Below are positions 1 to 14,737 of a stretch of 42,500 nt of DNA, one piece after another (within the stretch, counting starts at the first letter, position 1; each line of letters begins with the position of its first letter). The position numbers and the translations under genes were made by a program. Below the pieces are notes generated by a model, which saw only the letters and a list, made by a program, of their open reading frames with translations, was not told where the DNA came from and made no database searches. Source of the stretch: Chrysomallon squamiferum (Eukaryota; Mollusca; Gastropoda; Neomphalida; Peltospiridae); assembly GCA_012295275.1 (NCBI GenBank), contig CM022671.1, positions 28,936,250 to 28,978,749 of the forward strand, given 5' to 3'.

Positions 1-321
1 ATTTGACATGATAAGAGACTTTCATGTCATTAGCTACATGTTCATTTTAAAAGTACAGAACATTTTTCACTTGTTTATTGCCTGGTGACTAGGCAAACTT
101 TGATTGTGTTTTGTAAACCAGTATGTACAACTATCTGTATACTGAAAAAGATTAGTATCTGTACCTTATCTATCCCACTCTTAACAGATATTTCATTTTT
201 TATTTGAACATTTCTGTCTTTTAATACTAGTTACAGTCAGGAATTGCATATAGGCCATTCCTAAGGTGCATGATTCTCACTTAAATATAATTCATATATA
301 ATTATTAATAACCATAAACCA

Positions 322-356
<35 letters not shown>

Positions 357-538
357 ATTTATTTATTTATTTATTACTATTATTAATTTTGTTTATTTAT
401 TTATTTATTTATTTACTTCTTTTATAAAAAAAAAAAAAATTGTTGTGATTCTTTTCTTTTTTTTTGCTAGGTGTTGTTAATCATTAGTGCGGATGTTTAT
501 TTCTTTATTTTAATTTTAAAATGATCTATATCTTGCAG
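1..538. other. Intron or upstream sequence of the first gene
   Basis: No coding exon is visible. The stretch holds a T-run near 327-352, TTTA-type repeats around 355-416 and an A-run near 427-439. It ends in an acceptor (TCTTGCAG at 531-538) for the first visible exon, so it is most likely the intron of a gene that starts left of the window. Confidence 0.6.
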
Positions 539-1412
539 ACCATCTTTCAATGGAACTGGGTGGCCAAAAGACAGCCCAATTGCCAAGACATATGATGTCA
601 GCAACAGCACCACTCAAATGATCCTGCTCAACAATAAATTAAAGGTAGAGTCCATATGATATTTAAAATGCTAATGCAACATTTTCTCTAAAAGCAGTGG
701 AAACACAACAAACAATAAATATGATGATGATAGTACATGTAATAATAATAATAATATTATTTAATAGATAATAACATTAAATATCAGATGCCAAATAGAT
801 CTTTGTATTTATTGGTGTACATTATATGATAAAATAAATATTATTATTTATTTATTTCTCACATTTTTGTTGTATATTTATGTATTTAATATGTTTAAAT
901 TTTGTTTTTAGAAGTGAATTGTTTTATTTATTTTTTATTCTTAAATAAATCAGTGTTGTTTTATTTTGTCTTTTATCTTTTTCTTTTTCTTAATTAATTT
1001 TGTATTTTTTATACTTATGGCTAATTTTTTAATTTAAAAAAAAATATATTTTTATTTTTCAGGCACCAAGACTGAGAGGTTATAAGAGCAGTTCTGGATC
1101 AATCAGGTAAAGATCATTTTAAAAACTCATGCATCACAGATATTTTCTTAAATCTTTGTATTTTGAATTTTGGTAATAAATGTTTCTAGGTATATTTTAC
1201 TTAGATGACTTAAGGCATTATTGCAAGCTAATTAGCTCATTTCCCTTTACAAACAATGCTCCAATTTTAACAGTTAAAATGCATAAAGTTAAAAATATAA
1301 CTTTATTATTATTATTATCAAGACTAAACAGAATAGTCCACCATCTTTTTTATTTTTTATTTTTTATTTTTTTTTTATTTTTTTGTATTTAAAAGCAGGT
1401 CATTCTTATAGG

Positions 1413-1462
<50 letters not shown>

Positions 1463-2263
1463 GTTTTGTTTTTTTTTCTTTTTAAGTATATTTCTATTCC
1501 ATTTACACAGACAAACCTGCAAATTTTCTAAATTTTATATCCATATATATTTTTTTTTTTTGTACTTCCAAAAGGTTTTAAAATATTTCTTTTCCTTTTG
1601 AATCTGAAAATCTAAGAAATCATTTTTCTGAGGATATTTGTTTGCATTCTGTGTTAGTGAACAAAGATCTGCATTTTACTTTTAAAGTAAGCAGTTCTAA
1701 ACACTGGCTTGTGTGATTAGCCTGCCTTGTGTAATTAGTTTATTAGAATGAGATTTTTGTTTTCAAACAGTATCACTAACAAGAAGATGCACTTGAATTT
1801 ATCTGTTAATAAAAGGTTATCTGATATGAAATTTTTTTAAATGGAAAAATATTGGCCTGCAGAAAAGTACTCTTTATTCTGATTAGAATTTTATTTATTT
1901 ATTTAAATATTTGTTATTTATTTTTTAAGTTATTTCTTTTGCAGAGTGCATGTAAAATGTTATAAAAATAAAAAATAAAAATAAAAGAAATGTTAGACAA
2001 TTTAAATCTTGTTTAATTAAAGTACAGATGTTTATTATTTATAAGAAATGTATACCTGTGCTTTTTTTATACAATGGAACACTGTGATGCCTCTGAGCAG
2101 ATATCATTAATGACAATGTATTAAAGTTATTTGTCTGAAATATGACTAGTCCCATTAATAGTGATATAAGATGCAATATTTTGAGATTTTTATAAAACAA
2201 ATAATTTTTTTATTATTATTTTTTTTAATGTTATCTCAATTATTATTATTATTATTGTTATTA

Positions 2264-2309
<46 letters not shown>

Positions 2310-4339
2310 CCTCTAGCAAAACTGCTATATGTACATTTCCACTGTCACTGATACTCGTTACAGCTGAAAATAAGTACAATATACATTCATCAACCATGAA
2401 ATAAAATGACAGACATGCCCTGCTTTTTTTCGCTATTAGTGTGCAGAGGTGCATTTTCTGGGCAACCAATCACAAACTTTGACCTTTTGTTTCAACATTT
2501 ATCATTTGGAAGCTTTGTCAAATGACAGTTTGTTATTATTGAAACATTTTATCTCTTCTAAGATAATATCACATAATCATATCTTATTCAAGAATCTGAT
2601 AAAATACAAAGCTTATCTGGTATTAAATTTATTGTGCATACCTAAATATGAAGATATTGTTCTCACAAACATATTTACATTATATTACATAATCTATAGT
2701 CATTTATTTATTTTATTTTTTATTTTTTTTAAGTGAATGTAGATTCATATCTATTCATTGTAACAGTTATACGAATTCCCAATGGAAATAGCACACAATG
2801 GCTTCTCATAAACCAGACATCAACCAGTGAATTATCAAAGTTTACATATTTGCTTTCCTGTCAGTGGGAAGACAAATATAAAGTATCCATTGGTGCTAAC
2901 TGAAATAGTATTAAAGACACATGCACATCAATTATATTAAGGTTTTCTCTGTCTCATTATCTCTATGTCCTTAACCATATTTATGTATGATGTATTATGC
3001 CTGAAGATTAAAAATGTATTGACTGTGTTGATAAATAAAACAATTCTTCCTTGTAGACTGATCTGCAACTTAAAGGGCAATCTACCTCAAAAACAAAAAC
3101 TAAAAAATCTAGAAAATTATTTATTCGAAAAGATATTATCAAAATGTTATGAGTGAATGCATTTAACATAATTAATTAATTTTATAAATAATCAGGACAG
3201 TTACAATATTGATTTATTTATTTATTATACATGTATTTTCGAGTTTTGGAAACATACCTGAGAAAAATGTATTCTAAATTATTGTCTAATTCATTTTAAA
3301 CCAAATTCAGGATGACAAGGTTGCAGTTATGTTTGTTGCAATCACACCTTGATTATTTCTGTTGATGTTCACTCAATTCATTCATAAAATTATTCACATG
3401 TATAAAATAAAGAAAAAACAAAATAATGATTAAAATAAGCACAAAGATCACACACCAAAATAGGATCTAATAATTACCACTGTTAAGTTAATAGAAAATA
3501 GAAACAGACTATAGCCTTATCTTCTGTTATTTGAAACTGAAAGTGGGCACCTTGGGAATAAACAGATAAATCACCCATTTCTCATAATTGATTCATTTTG
3601 TTTTATTGCACATTTTGTATGGATAGATGTAATTACTAAATGATCAGTCACAGCATGTGAACATTGTGATATTTGTGATACTTACTGTTGGATTGTTAAA
3701 TGTTTACAATAATTGGAGATACTTCGAGAATTTTTGTAAGTGAAGGGCATAGGTTCAAAACAGAGAACATTTCATAAAACGGTGTTTATACTCAGCAAGA
3801 AAAGAGTTTTTATTCAGAATTTAAAAAAAAATTAAACCTCAAAAAAAAAAGGGCATAGGTTCAAAACAGAGAACATTTCATAAAACGGTGTTTATACTCA
3901 GCAAGAAAAGAGTTTTTATTCAGAATTTAAAAAAAAATTAAACCTCAAAAAAAAAAAAAATGTCTTTCTATATTTAATACTGTTAATTGTGGCCTTTTGA
4001 ACAATAAAATATACCCCATGTTAACCCCCTTAATCTGCAGTTGACTGTATTGATTCAAAATGACCAATTTCTGTAAATTAATTTTTAAATTTATTTCTAT
4101 TAACCTTTCTTGTTGATTCTGGAAACAGACTTATTTTTGTATTAATATATGATTCTTATTTACTGATTTACATTTATAATTTTGTATGAAATGTTGTATT
4201 CTTGTAATATTTTTCAGTCATCCAGATCCTAACAGACATCTAGCAGGTATGAATTATAATATTTAATGCTCATTGGTTAATACATATTGATATTAGTTTA
4301 ATCAGCTTTTTCTCTACTTGTGAATTAGTATACAATTTG

Positions 4340-4389
<50 letters not shown>

Positions 4390-4514
4390 TACTACTCTTA
4401 CTAAAACATCAAAAATATTTCAGATTTTACTTTAATGTAAAAATAATGTTTATTATTTTCTTTTCAAAATATCAGTAATAGCATTTAAATAAACTTTCTT
4501 ATATGTGTGCACAC

Positions 4515-4566
<52 letters not shown>

Positions 4567-7500
4567 CACACACACACGCACAATATATTATTGCAACTTC
4601 AAAGAAATTTTGATTGCAGATCGGATATATGTGTAAACCGTGATGCCCATCAGAAGTGTTTGAATTCTGAAAGTCCCGTTTTCACACCAGAACCTCCCAT
4701 TGACCTTGGCTGGGTCAATGCTACAGAGAGACGACCACACATGTCTGGAAGTATGTTCTGTTGTAATAGTTAGAATCATCAGCTCATTCCTATATATATC
4801 TGCTGGTACCAAAAGAAATAAGCACATATTCAAACATTTATATATCCACATGTCTGAGGACTGTGTTGCATCCAGTGACACATCTCAAAACTGAATGCCA
4901 CAAGAGGGAGGCTAGTAAAAAGTGTGGTTTGGAGGCATGTTTGATTAAGCAATTAGATATTTGATAAATTACAGCACTAGAGAAAATTATTCAATATTGT
5001 GAGAGTGATTATACTGAATGTTCTTTTTCTCTACCTTTTTTTATTTTTTTTTTATTTTTTTTAAATTTGTGTTTTTGTAAGTAATGAAAATTAAAAGTTC
5101 AGTGGTGTGAATTCTGGGTTTTAATGTTTCAATTAAACTTTTCTTTTGTTATTTTTTAGGTGGGTCTAGTGTGAACACCACAAGGCACATCTCTTGCAAA
5201 CCTTTAGATGACAATGTGTTGCTATGGAAACGGCATCGAGCAAGAACCAGAGTATGCCGATCAGCAGAACTAGTTCGGGACACAGGGTTTATGAATGAGA
5301 TAGAGAAGATCAGGGAGAAGAATTATTTACTGAGTATTGCCCGAGTCTACAGTGTCTACAACCTGAAGAAAATTAAACAGAAGCAGTATGCACAAATATT
5401 CAGACGTGAACAGAGCAAAGGTATAGATGTTTGATATATATACATACACAAATATCAAACACTGGAAAGTAATGACTACATGTCAGCTATTCTTACCTTT
5501 AAAGTATGTGTAAACAGATTTTGATAGCATTAAAGAAGCCAGTTCCATGCATACTAGATATTGAAAACAGTATATAATATGTATTTTAAGATTTCACCTG
5601 GTTACATACATACCACATTTTCATACAGATTTAAAACATTATGCAGAAGAAATATTTAAATAGTAAAATAAAAGTCTTCAAACTTTTATCAGTGTAATAC
5701 AAAAATCCAAGTGCGTTTTTGTTTTGATAATCGTGTTGATGAATGGAAATTAAAATATATTTATATATCATTTTCACATGCCTGTTATTCTTTATAGGAA
5801 TGGTTATTGGAGTGTAGAAATGTTTTGTTTGTTTGTTTTTTAGGTGTGTACAGACAAGAGCAGTGTGATAGATATGAACAGTATCTCTTTAGTTATCGGA
5901 GAACTCAGTCTGGACCGGGAGAATACCGCCGCGTACAATCAGCTTGTGCAGGAAGAGGCCAAGAATCGAGATATACGTAAGGAATGGATAAGAAAACAAA
6001 ATGTTGACAAACAAGTGATCATGTTAAAAAGTGAAAAGCAAAATGGTTGGGGAGGGAATTAAATATATTTAATTTCTTCTTGAAATTGTCTGCAACTAGC
6101 AACTAATTTTTTGCAAAACATTATTTCAATAACTTTGTTAGGGTTTGTGTATTATCACTAATACATATTTATAAAGATATATATTATACATTTAAAAAAA
6201 AAAATTTCTCTAAGGAGTTATCTTGTTTTCTCCTTTTAAAGTTTTGTTACCAAATATTATATTTTCCAACATATGTATTATTAATCTATATATATATATA
6301 TATATACATAAAAATCCCAGTTGTCACACTCTTAAGTAATTTTGTGACAAAAATCATTATGGCAGTTTTGTTGAAAATTATAATAAATTTAATGTTTAAC
6401 ACTAGCAGACTGAAGCACTATTTATAAATATTTATATTTTTGGCAGCAAGAGTAAGCACAGCAAATCTTCTGAGAGCTTGACCACATTATCAGTGACCAA
6501 GAAAAATGTTGAAAATGGATCAGAAAAAAGTCGACCTCAGTCTCGTAAAAGTGTGTCAAGTAAAACCAAGAAGCGCAGACAGGAGTCAGACGAGAAAGCA
6601 TCAAAAACATCTAAGACGGGTAAAACTTCGGGAAAAGGTCGTTCCAAAACAGCCACAGACAAAAACAAGAATAGTTCAGAAGCACAAGTTGACCCCGCTG
6701 TTAAAATAACATATGGTTATGGCGAAGTGAAATCCGAGTCTGAAGAGGAGAAAACAAATGGTACTACAGAAGATTCTGAGCAGGATGGCCTTCCAGCTGC
6801 CTTACCTCCACAGCATTACACCTCACCAAGGGAAGGCCACGGACGACCTATGTCTCGATTAGGACGAGGTTCCATTGTCAGCAAGGAAGGTAACATCAGT
6901 GTGATATAAAAATGTGTATATTTTTTTGAATGGCCATATTGATGAAAAGAAATTAAAATTGATGTTGAAACAAAATATTTGAACATTTAATTTAATTATT
7001 GATTCATTTCTCTTAAACAATATTAACTATACCATCTATAAAGAAATGCAGGAATATTATTATACAAGTTGTTGGCCAGATAGCAGATTATTAACAGAAT
7101 TTCCATATGTCAGATTTCTGATATATGTATGCATAAATCTGCATACAGAATTTTAATACTATTTTAATTTTAATTTTATTGATTTAAAAATTGTTTTTAT
7201 TTGTTTCTTTCAGAAAATGAAGATGAAAATTATAATTCAGATTTTAGTGATGACAGTGAGTCAAGTAGAGGATCAGAAAAACATGAGAAAAAGTCGATGG
7301 ACGTTGAAGTCAAGCCCAGGGAGAAGCCAAAAGGAGAAACCTCAAGTCTACAACACTTTGATGACAGAGGTGGTGAAGATCAGAAAAAGAGGACTGAAGA
7401 GAATGATGAAAAAACACAGAGTAAGAAATCAGATGATCAGAAAAAAGATGAATCATATTCAGATGATCAGAAAAAAGATAAATCCTATTCAGATGATCAG

Positions 7501-8229
7501 AAAAAAGATGAATCGTATTCAGATGATCAGAAAAAAAATGAATCGTATTCAGATGATCAGAAAAAAGATGAATCGTATTCAGATCATCAGAAAAAAGATG
7601 AATCGTATTCAGATGATCAGAAAAAAGATGGATCGTATTCATATGATCAGAAAAAAGATGGATCGTATTCAGATCATCAGAAAAAAGATGAATCGTATTC
7701 AGATCATCAGAAAAAAGATGAATCGTATTCAGATGATCAGAAAAAAGATGAATCATATTCAGATGATCAGAAAAAAGATGGATTATATTCAGATGATCAG
7801 AAAAAAGATAAATCATCTTCAGATGATTCCACAGATGATGATGATGATGATGACTACAAGACAAAAGGTAAGCATTCTGAATCCTCAAAATCCAGCATGT
7901 CTGAACTGTCATCAACACAGCAGTCTTCAACAAACCAGGAGAAATCCAATGTCACAGACACCAGCGAGCATACAACTACCATTGCATCAGCAAACCAAGA
8001 AAAAGCAGACATTAGCAAAAACACAACTGGTCCTGATGACCAGACGTCAAAGAAAAGCCCCTCAGATGAACTGGAGGAAGACTCCTCAGTCAAATCTAGT
8101 ACCATTTCCAAGGTAACAGAGCAATCAACACCTAAAGCTGACAGAGAAGAAAACAGAAAGATTTCAAGAGAAGACTCTGTAGAACTGACAAATGGAAAAG
8201 CAAGAGATGTTAATCAGATTGAATATTAA
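539..8229 (+). CDS. Unrecognised gene, 3' part: seven exons, highly charged C-terminal half with 10-residue repeats
   Basis: Seven segments join in one frame with GT-AG borders: 539-644, 1063-1106, 4620-4750, 5160-5420, 5844-5976, 6447-6889 and 7214-8229 (TAA). They give about 711 residues. The first exon begins with the last base of a split codon, so the true start lies left of the window. The N-terminal part (about residues 1-225) looks globular and conserved-like: WPKDSPIAKTYDVS, then PEPPIDLGWVNATERRP, then a basic stretch LWKRHRARTRVCRS followed by a helical Lys/Gln-rich stretch. The rest is low complexity: Ser/Lys-rich (about 226-372), then acidic Ser/Asp/Glu-rich, with 13 repeats of the form DDQKKDESYS and a run of seven Asp. 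No membrane segment or enzyme motif is seen. I do not recognise the family. The tail is probably disordered. Confidence 0.75.
1417..1460. repeat. (TG)22 microsatellite
   Basis: An uninterrupted TG dinucleotide run in the long intron of the first gene. Confidence 0.95.
2267..2302. repeat. (AC)18 microsatellite
   Basis: An uninterrupted AC run, preceded by a short ATT run. Confidence 0.95.
3745..3957. repeat. 106-bp direct tandem duplication
   Basis: A unit beginning GGGCATAGGTTCAAAACAG at 3745 recurs at 3851. The copies are near identical over their length, including internal A-runs; they differ mainly in the length of the terminal A-run. The duplication looks recent. Confidence 0.93.
4340..4388. 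repeat. TTA trinucleotide microsatellite
   Basis: About 16 units of TTA/ATT, followed by a short ACT run. Confidence 0.93.
4519..4577. repeat. AC microsatellite upstream of an exon
   Basis: About 23 AC units, a one-base break, then more AC. It ends about 40 bp before the exon at 4620. Confidence 0.93.
7432..7821 (+). repeat. 30-bp coding minisatellite, 13 units
   Basis: Thirteen head-to-tail 30-bp units in the last exon of the first gene encode SDDQKKDESY-type decapeptides. Because 30 is a multiple of three, copy gain or loss keeps the frame. Variant positions are Asp to His in DDQ, and Glu to Gly or Lys in DES. Confidence 0.95.
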
Positions 8230-8452
8230 CTCACGGGTCAGTTATAGAGTTACACCAGGCTGGTGCTGTTCACTTAAATTTGTGATTGTCACACATTCAG
8301 AAAAAAATACACAAGAATCAACTATGTTTAGTCGTTACTATTTATTTATTTTTATTCTTTTGCATGTATGATGTATCTATGTAAGTACGTATGTCCATGT
8401 ATACATGTGTATTAGTAAGTTATGTGAGTACAGTTCTGATTCAGTAGAATCA

Positions 8453-8458
8453 AATAAA
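8453..8458 (+). terminator. Candidate polyadenylation signal AATAAA, first gene
   Basis: AATAAA lies about 225 nt after the stop codon of the first gene. AATAAA is common in such AT-rich DNA, so the assignment is tentative. Confidence 0.4.
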
Positions 8459-10890
8459 AACAATCCAATCAGTAATTTTAGATTAAATTACACTTAAATT
8501 CAGTTCTGAACTGGTAGTATCTTTGTGCCACAAATGTTGATGATAATTTATAAGACACATTCCTGTTTGTGCCATGAAATAGGTAGTTAGGCTGTATATT
8601 GAATTCAAAACTTTAAGACTGTATTCAGAATACAGTATTAGAGAAAAAGATGGTGGCTTATTCTTTTTCTTTTTTTGTTTTCTCCTTTCTTTTTGCTTGT
8701 ACACAAAAACTGAGCTTTTTGGAGACAAAAACAGAAATGTAAAGTGTTCAGCTTTGTATTTTAAATAAAATTTATTTTAATCATTCATGATAAAAATAAC
8801 TGATTTAAATTCTAATAATTGTAGTAAAAGCAGTGCCATTTTTCAGAAATGATGTTTTGATCCAGCTATTTTGATCTTTTTTTTAATTTAATTTTTTGTT
8901 GTTGACACTATGAAGCTTAATTATACAGTATATAACTTCATTTTACATTTTGTATTAGCAAAGTACTTTATATTACAGGCTTAACATATTTGAAGAATCC
9001 TCAAAAATATATTCATTAATTCTTGAACATTTATTTATTTAGAGCTTATGTAATTAGTAGAATTACATAGAACAAAGCTATTAATTTTTACATAAATTAT
9101 ATAGTTTATTAAACCTGATCTGTGATATTGTTACAGTAAAACAATTTATGTTTATGACAAAAAGACTACCAAAAAAGTAGTTATTATAATTATGTATATT
9201 TTACACAATTGTTCTAATAAATTTTAAAAACACCGATTTGTTGACTTGTAATTCTTTTCCAAATACCTTAAAGATTAATAAAAATAAAACAAATTAAAAT
9301 TCTGTTACATTATTGGAAGAATAGTTTTTTGATTCTTTCAAAAGAAAAATGAAATGGATGTTTGCATAATGTTCCTGAAATAAAATTATCCATATTTGCA
9401 GTGCAGTGTTAAAAACACCTAACAGTTAAACAGATTTTGTATATAGGTAGCATAAATAAAATTATTTTAAGTTTCTTTTAAATTTAAATGCTTCATTTTA
9501 TTTGTATTTTCCCATAATGCAAAATCTGAGGATAATTAAAGCACTTTAGTACATTAATTTTTGCATACGTATAAATATTAATCAAAAGTTGTGAAAATTT
9601 AATTTATCCGTCAAATGAAAGAAATTTCTTTTGCAGTATTACTCCTATAAATATTACCAGTCACAAAAGTGGAAGAATTTTTTTTTTTTTACTAAATGAT
9701 ATTAATCTAAGGGAAATTTAACCACTATGTGGTTGTAACATTTGGCAATAACCACATCCTTGTATATTTTTAAATCACTAAAATATATACATATTCACAT
9801 TAAAATTTGGTTGAAACATTCTTAACTTCACCCAAGACGTCTTTTTACTGATGCACAATAAATCAATTAAAAATAATAAATAACATTTTTTAGACTGTCA
9901 TTTTAACTTTAATTGCATTTAGCTGAAGACCAAATCAACAAAAATTTAGTTCTATATGAATAGATTATTTACAATCTTTGCTTTTAACATGTTCAGTCAT
10001 CACCTGTTGTCAGTTTGAACTTTATAAAATTTATATTTGTTGCAGCCATTGTATCATCATTATATCTGATTTTTGTGCTTTTGCATCAATTAATAAAATA
10101 TCTGGCACCCATATTTTGTTTCTGAAAATATATCAGACTCCAATTTAGAAAATTAGAAGGATGAGCCACTGTATATTCTTAGAATATCATCATCACTGTT
10201 AGTTCTAGTCTGGAGCCAAAAGCAGGACATCCTGCTGTATCAAGTGTAGGATAAGATTCAGTACTCTCAGTTTAGTCAGTTACTGCAGTTTACTGTTTAT
10301 AAGAAGGCCTAACTCCAACAGTGAGGAAGTATTTAATTCTGCATACACAAACAAAGCTCAATTAGTAAGAAAAATAGTTACCACCGTTATTTTTATCTGA
10401 TGCTACAATTTTTTCATTTATTGTGCAGATAATAATGATTAAAGCAACAGAATGGATTTCACAGTGAATAACAAAATATAATAATAATAATTATTGATTA
10501 CATGCGTTATGAGTCATTTAGTTTCAAACAAATTATAATACAAACAACAACATTCTGAAAATAATGCTCATAGAATAGCATAAAACATTACAACATTTAA
10601 TACAAATAATGAATACAAATACAGAGAATAATGTCTTTAATTGTTACACATGAATTTATTAGTAGCCTTTTGATAATTTTACATATTGCTGATAACATTA
10701 AAATGAAATCTACATTTTTACAAAACAGTAAGTGAATAACTGAAATAAGGACATTAACAAGAATTTCATTTATGAATGTTTATGTATATGTCTATATTTG
10801 GGTGTGTATGGATGAGATGTTAGGTATGGTAATCTTTTCATTTGCAAATTAAAAATTTTATGTATAATTGATACAACATTATATATATAT

Positions 10891-10930
<40 letters not shown>

Positions 10931-11287
10931 GTATATTGGATGTTTCTAAGTTAGTTTTTTCTCTTAATACTTGAAGAATAAAAAAGAATCTTAATAACAA
11001 ATTCACTAACAGTGATAAACCACAAAACTTAGAATTTAAAATATTCCTTCAACAAACTTTTACAGTTTTGCACACTTCATCAGTGCTGTATATGCATGCA
11101 TGTTTTCTTTTAAAACACCTGAATACTTAACACTGACAATTAAAAAAATAAAAATAATAATAAAAAAATAAACAAATTATTTAAAATATTAATGCATATA
11201 ACAAATAATTACAACAAATATTAATAAAGAATCTAGAACTTATTTACAACCATTATGTAATCTTCTTTCAGTTTTATACAGCTTTCC

Positions 11288-11293
11288 TTTATT
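11288..11293 (-). terminator. Candidate polyadenylation signal, VPS29
   Basis: TTTATT on the plus strand is AATAAA in the VPS29 sense, about 137 nt past the stop. It is tentative for the same compositional reason. Confidence 0.4.
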
Positions 11294-11429
11294 TACTTTT
11301 TGTTATTAAATTTCCAGCTGTAACGAATTGTAAACCTTCACTGACAATTTATACATGTATATTGTAATACATAATTAATATGCAAATGAATCTGGAGTTA
11401 ATTGCACAATAAATAATACAATCGTTCAT

Positions 11430-13723
<2,294 letters not shown>

Positions 13724-13788
13724 GGCGGCCAAATTGAAGTTTAGAAATGCCGGGATTATGTGATAACAAAAATATAATCAGTTAAATC

Positions 13789-14619
13789 ATGAAGTGTATT
13801 ATTCCTGGAATAAATGTTAAAGGTAATATTATAATATATTTCATCACTTTGGTCGTAATAAGTTAAAATTTAAATATTATATAAACTAAGCCAAAAAAAT
13901 AATAATAAATTAATAATAATATTAATAATAAAAAATAAAAAATATCCGCCTTCAGTTTGTTTCAGGTTTTATCTAACTTATTATTATTTGTTCAGAAGAA
14001 TTTGCAAACACAATAAATTAATTAACGACATAGTTAATATTATATATTGCACATAATATATTAATTATTATTCATTTTATTGTTATATACATATATACAT
14101 GATATATCATATAAGATTATAATTTATATCTTTAATTTTACGAAATAGTTTACATTTTTACTTAACATCTTTATTAGCTTATGATATAAAACTATTTTTT
14201 CAGAAAAAGTCTTTGCAAGCACGCACTAGATCTTTAAGAATTGTTAGCATGGGCCATTCAAAGATACTAGTGCCAGGGAGACAAGTTGTGCTGTGACTGT
14301 CTGATTACCCTTTTAGGATTGGTATTACAATGGAAGAATTTGGTGATAATAGACAAACCGCTGGTTGTTGTTTCCCCAGAAAAGGACTTTGATTTGAATT
14401 CTATCCTGTCGAAGTTTAGGCAAAACTCCTGTCAAACTCCATTCACTAGCACGTTCCAGTAAATGAATGAAAGGACAGAAATAAACTAGCATCAGCTACA
14501 GAAACATAAAATGACATCTTATGTCTGAATCCTACCCCCAGAGTGTGCAAATCTTGATGTTGAACCATTGAAAGGTTATATGATTACTCACAAACAGTAT
14601 TCTGTTATATTTTTGAAAT

Positions 14620-14650
<31 letters not shown>

Positions 14651-14683
14651 TTATCGTCATCATCAGTTATTATTATTATTATT

Positions 14684-14737
<54 letters not shown>

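Larger units (their letters stand above)
1107..4619 (+). other. Long intron of the first gene
   Basis: This 3.5-kb intron holds a TG repeat, two AC repeats, a TTA repeat and a 106-bp tandem duplication, each listed separately. A 29-nt exon-like segment at 4218-4246 has good borders but breaks the frame if included. Otherwise I see nothing. Confidence 0.65.
8230..11429. other. 3' UTRs and spacer between two convergent genes
   Basis: No gene is visible. The left part should be the 3' UTR of the first gene, with AATAAA at 8453-8458 and again at 8764-8769. The right end should be the VPS29 3' UTR: TTTATT at 11288-11293 reads AATAAA on the minus strand, about 137 nt past the VPS29 stop. An AT dinucleotide run lies at about 10880-10928. 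Confidence 0.6.

Noticed and set aside
2449-2736. 95-residue plus-strand frame in the intron of the first gene
   Set aside because: No splice borders, AT-rich codons and no recognisable domain; consistent with chance.
4218-4246. A 29-nt exon-like segment (SHPDPNRHLA) with good acceptor and donor in the first gene
   Set aside because: Exon 1063-1106 joins exon 4620-4750 in frame without it; including it shifts the frame, unless another unseen small exon compensates.
5844-6062. 72-residue open frame starting MCTDKSS
   Set aside because: Wrong frame. The exon 5844-5976 continues the gene in another frame (VYRQEQCDRYEQY) and ends at a GTAAGG donor.
7217-8116. Long open frames on both strands over the 30-bp repeat region
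   Set aside because: They are shadows of the repeat; only the plus-strand frame from 7214 matches the splice phase and ends in a sensible stop.
14209-14260. Decayed RAD9 exon 2
   Set aside because: Only a Val-Phe start and scattered short matches fit; it needs several indels and the second half shows no similarity, so it is not called.
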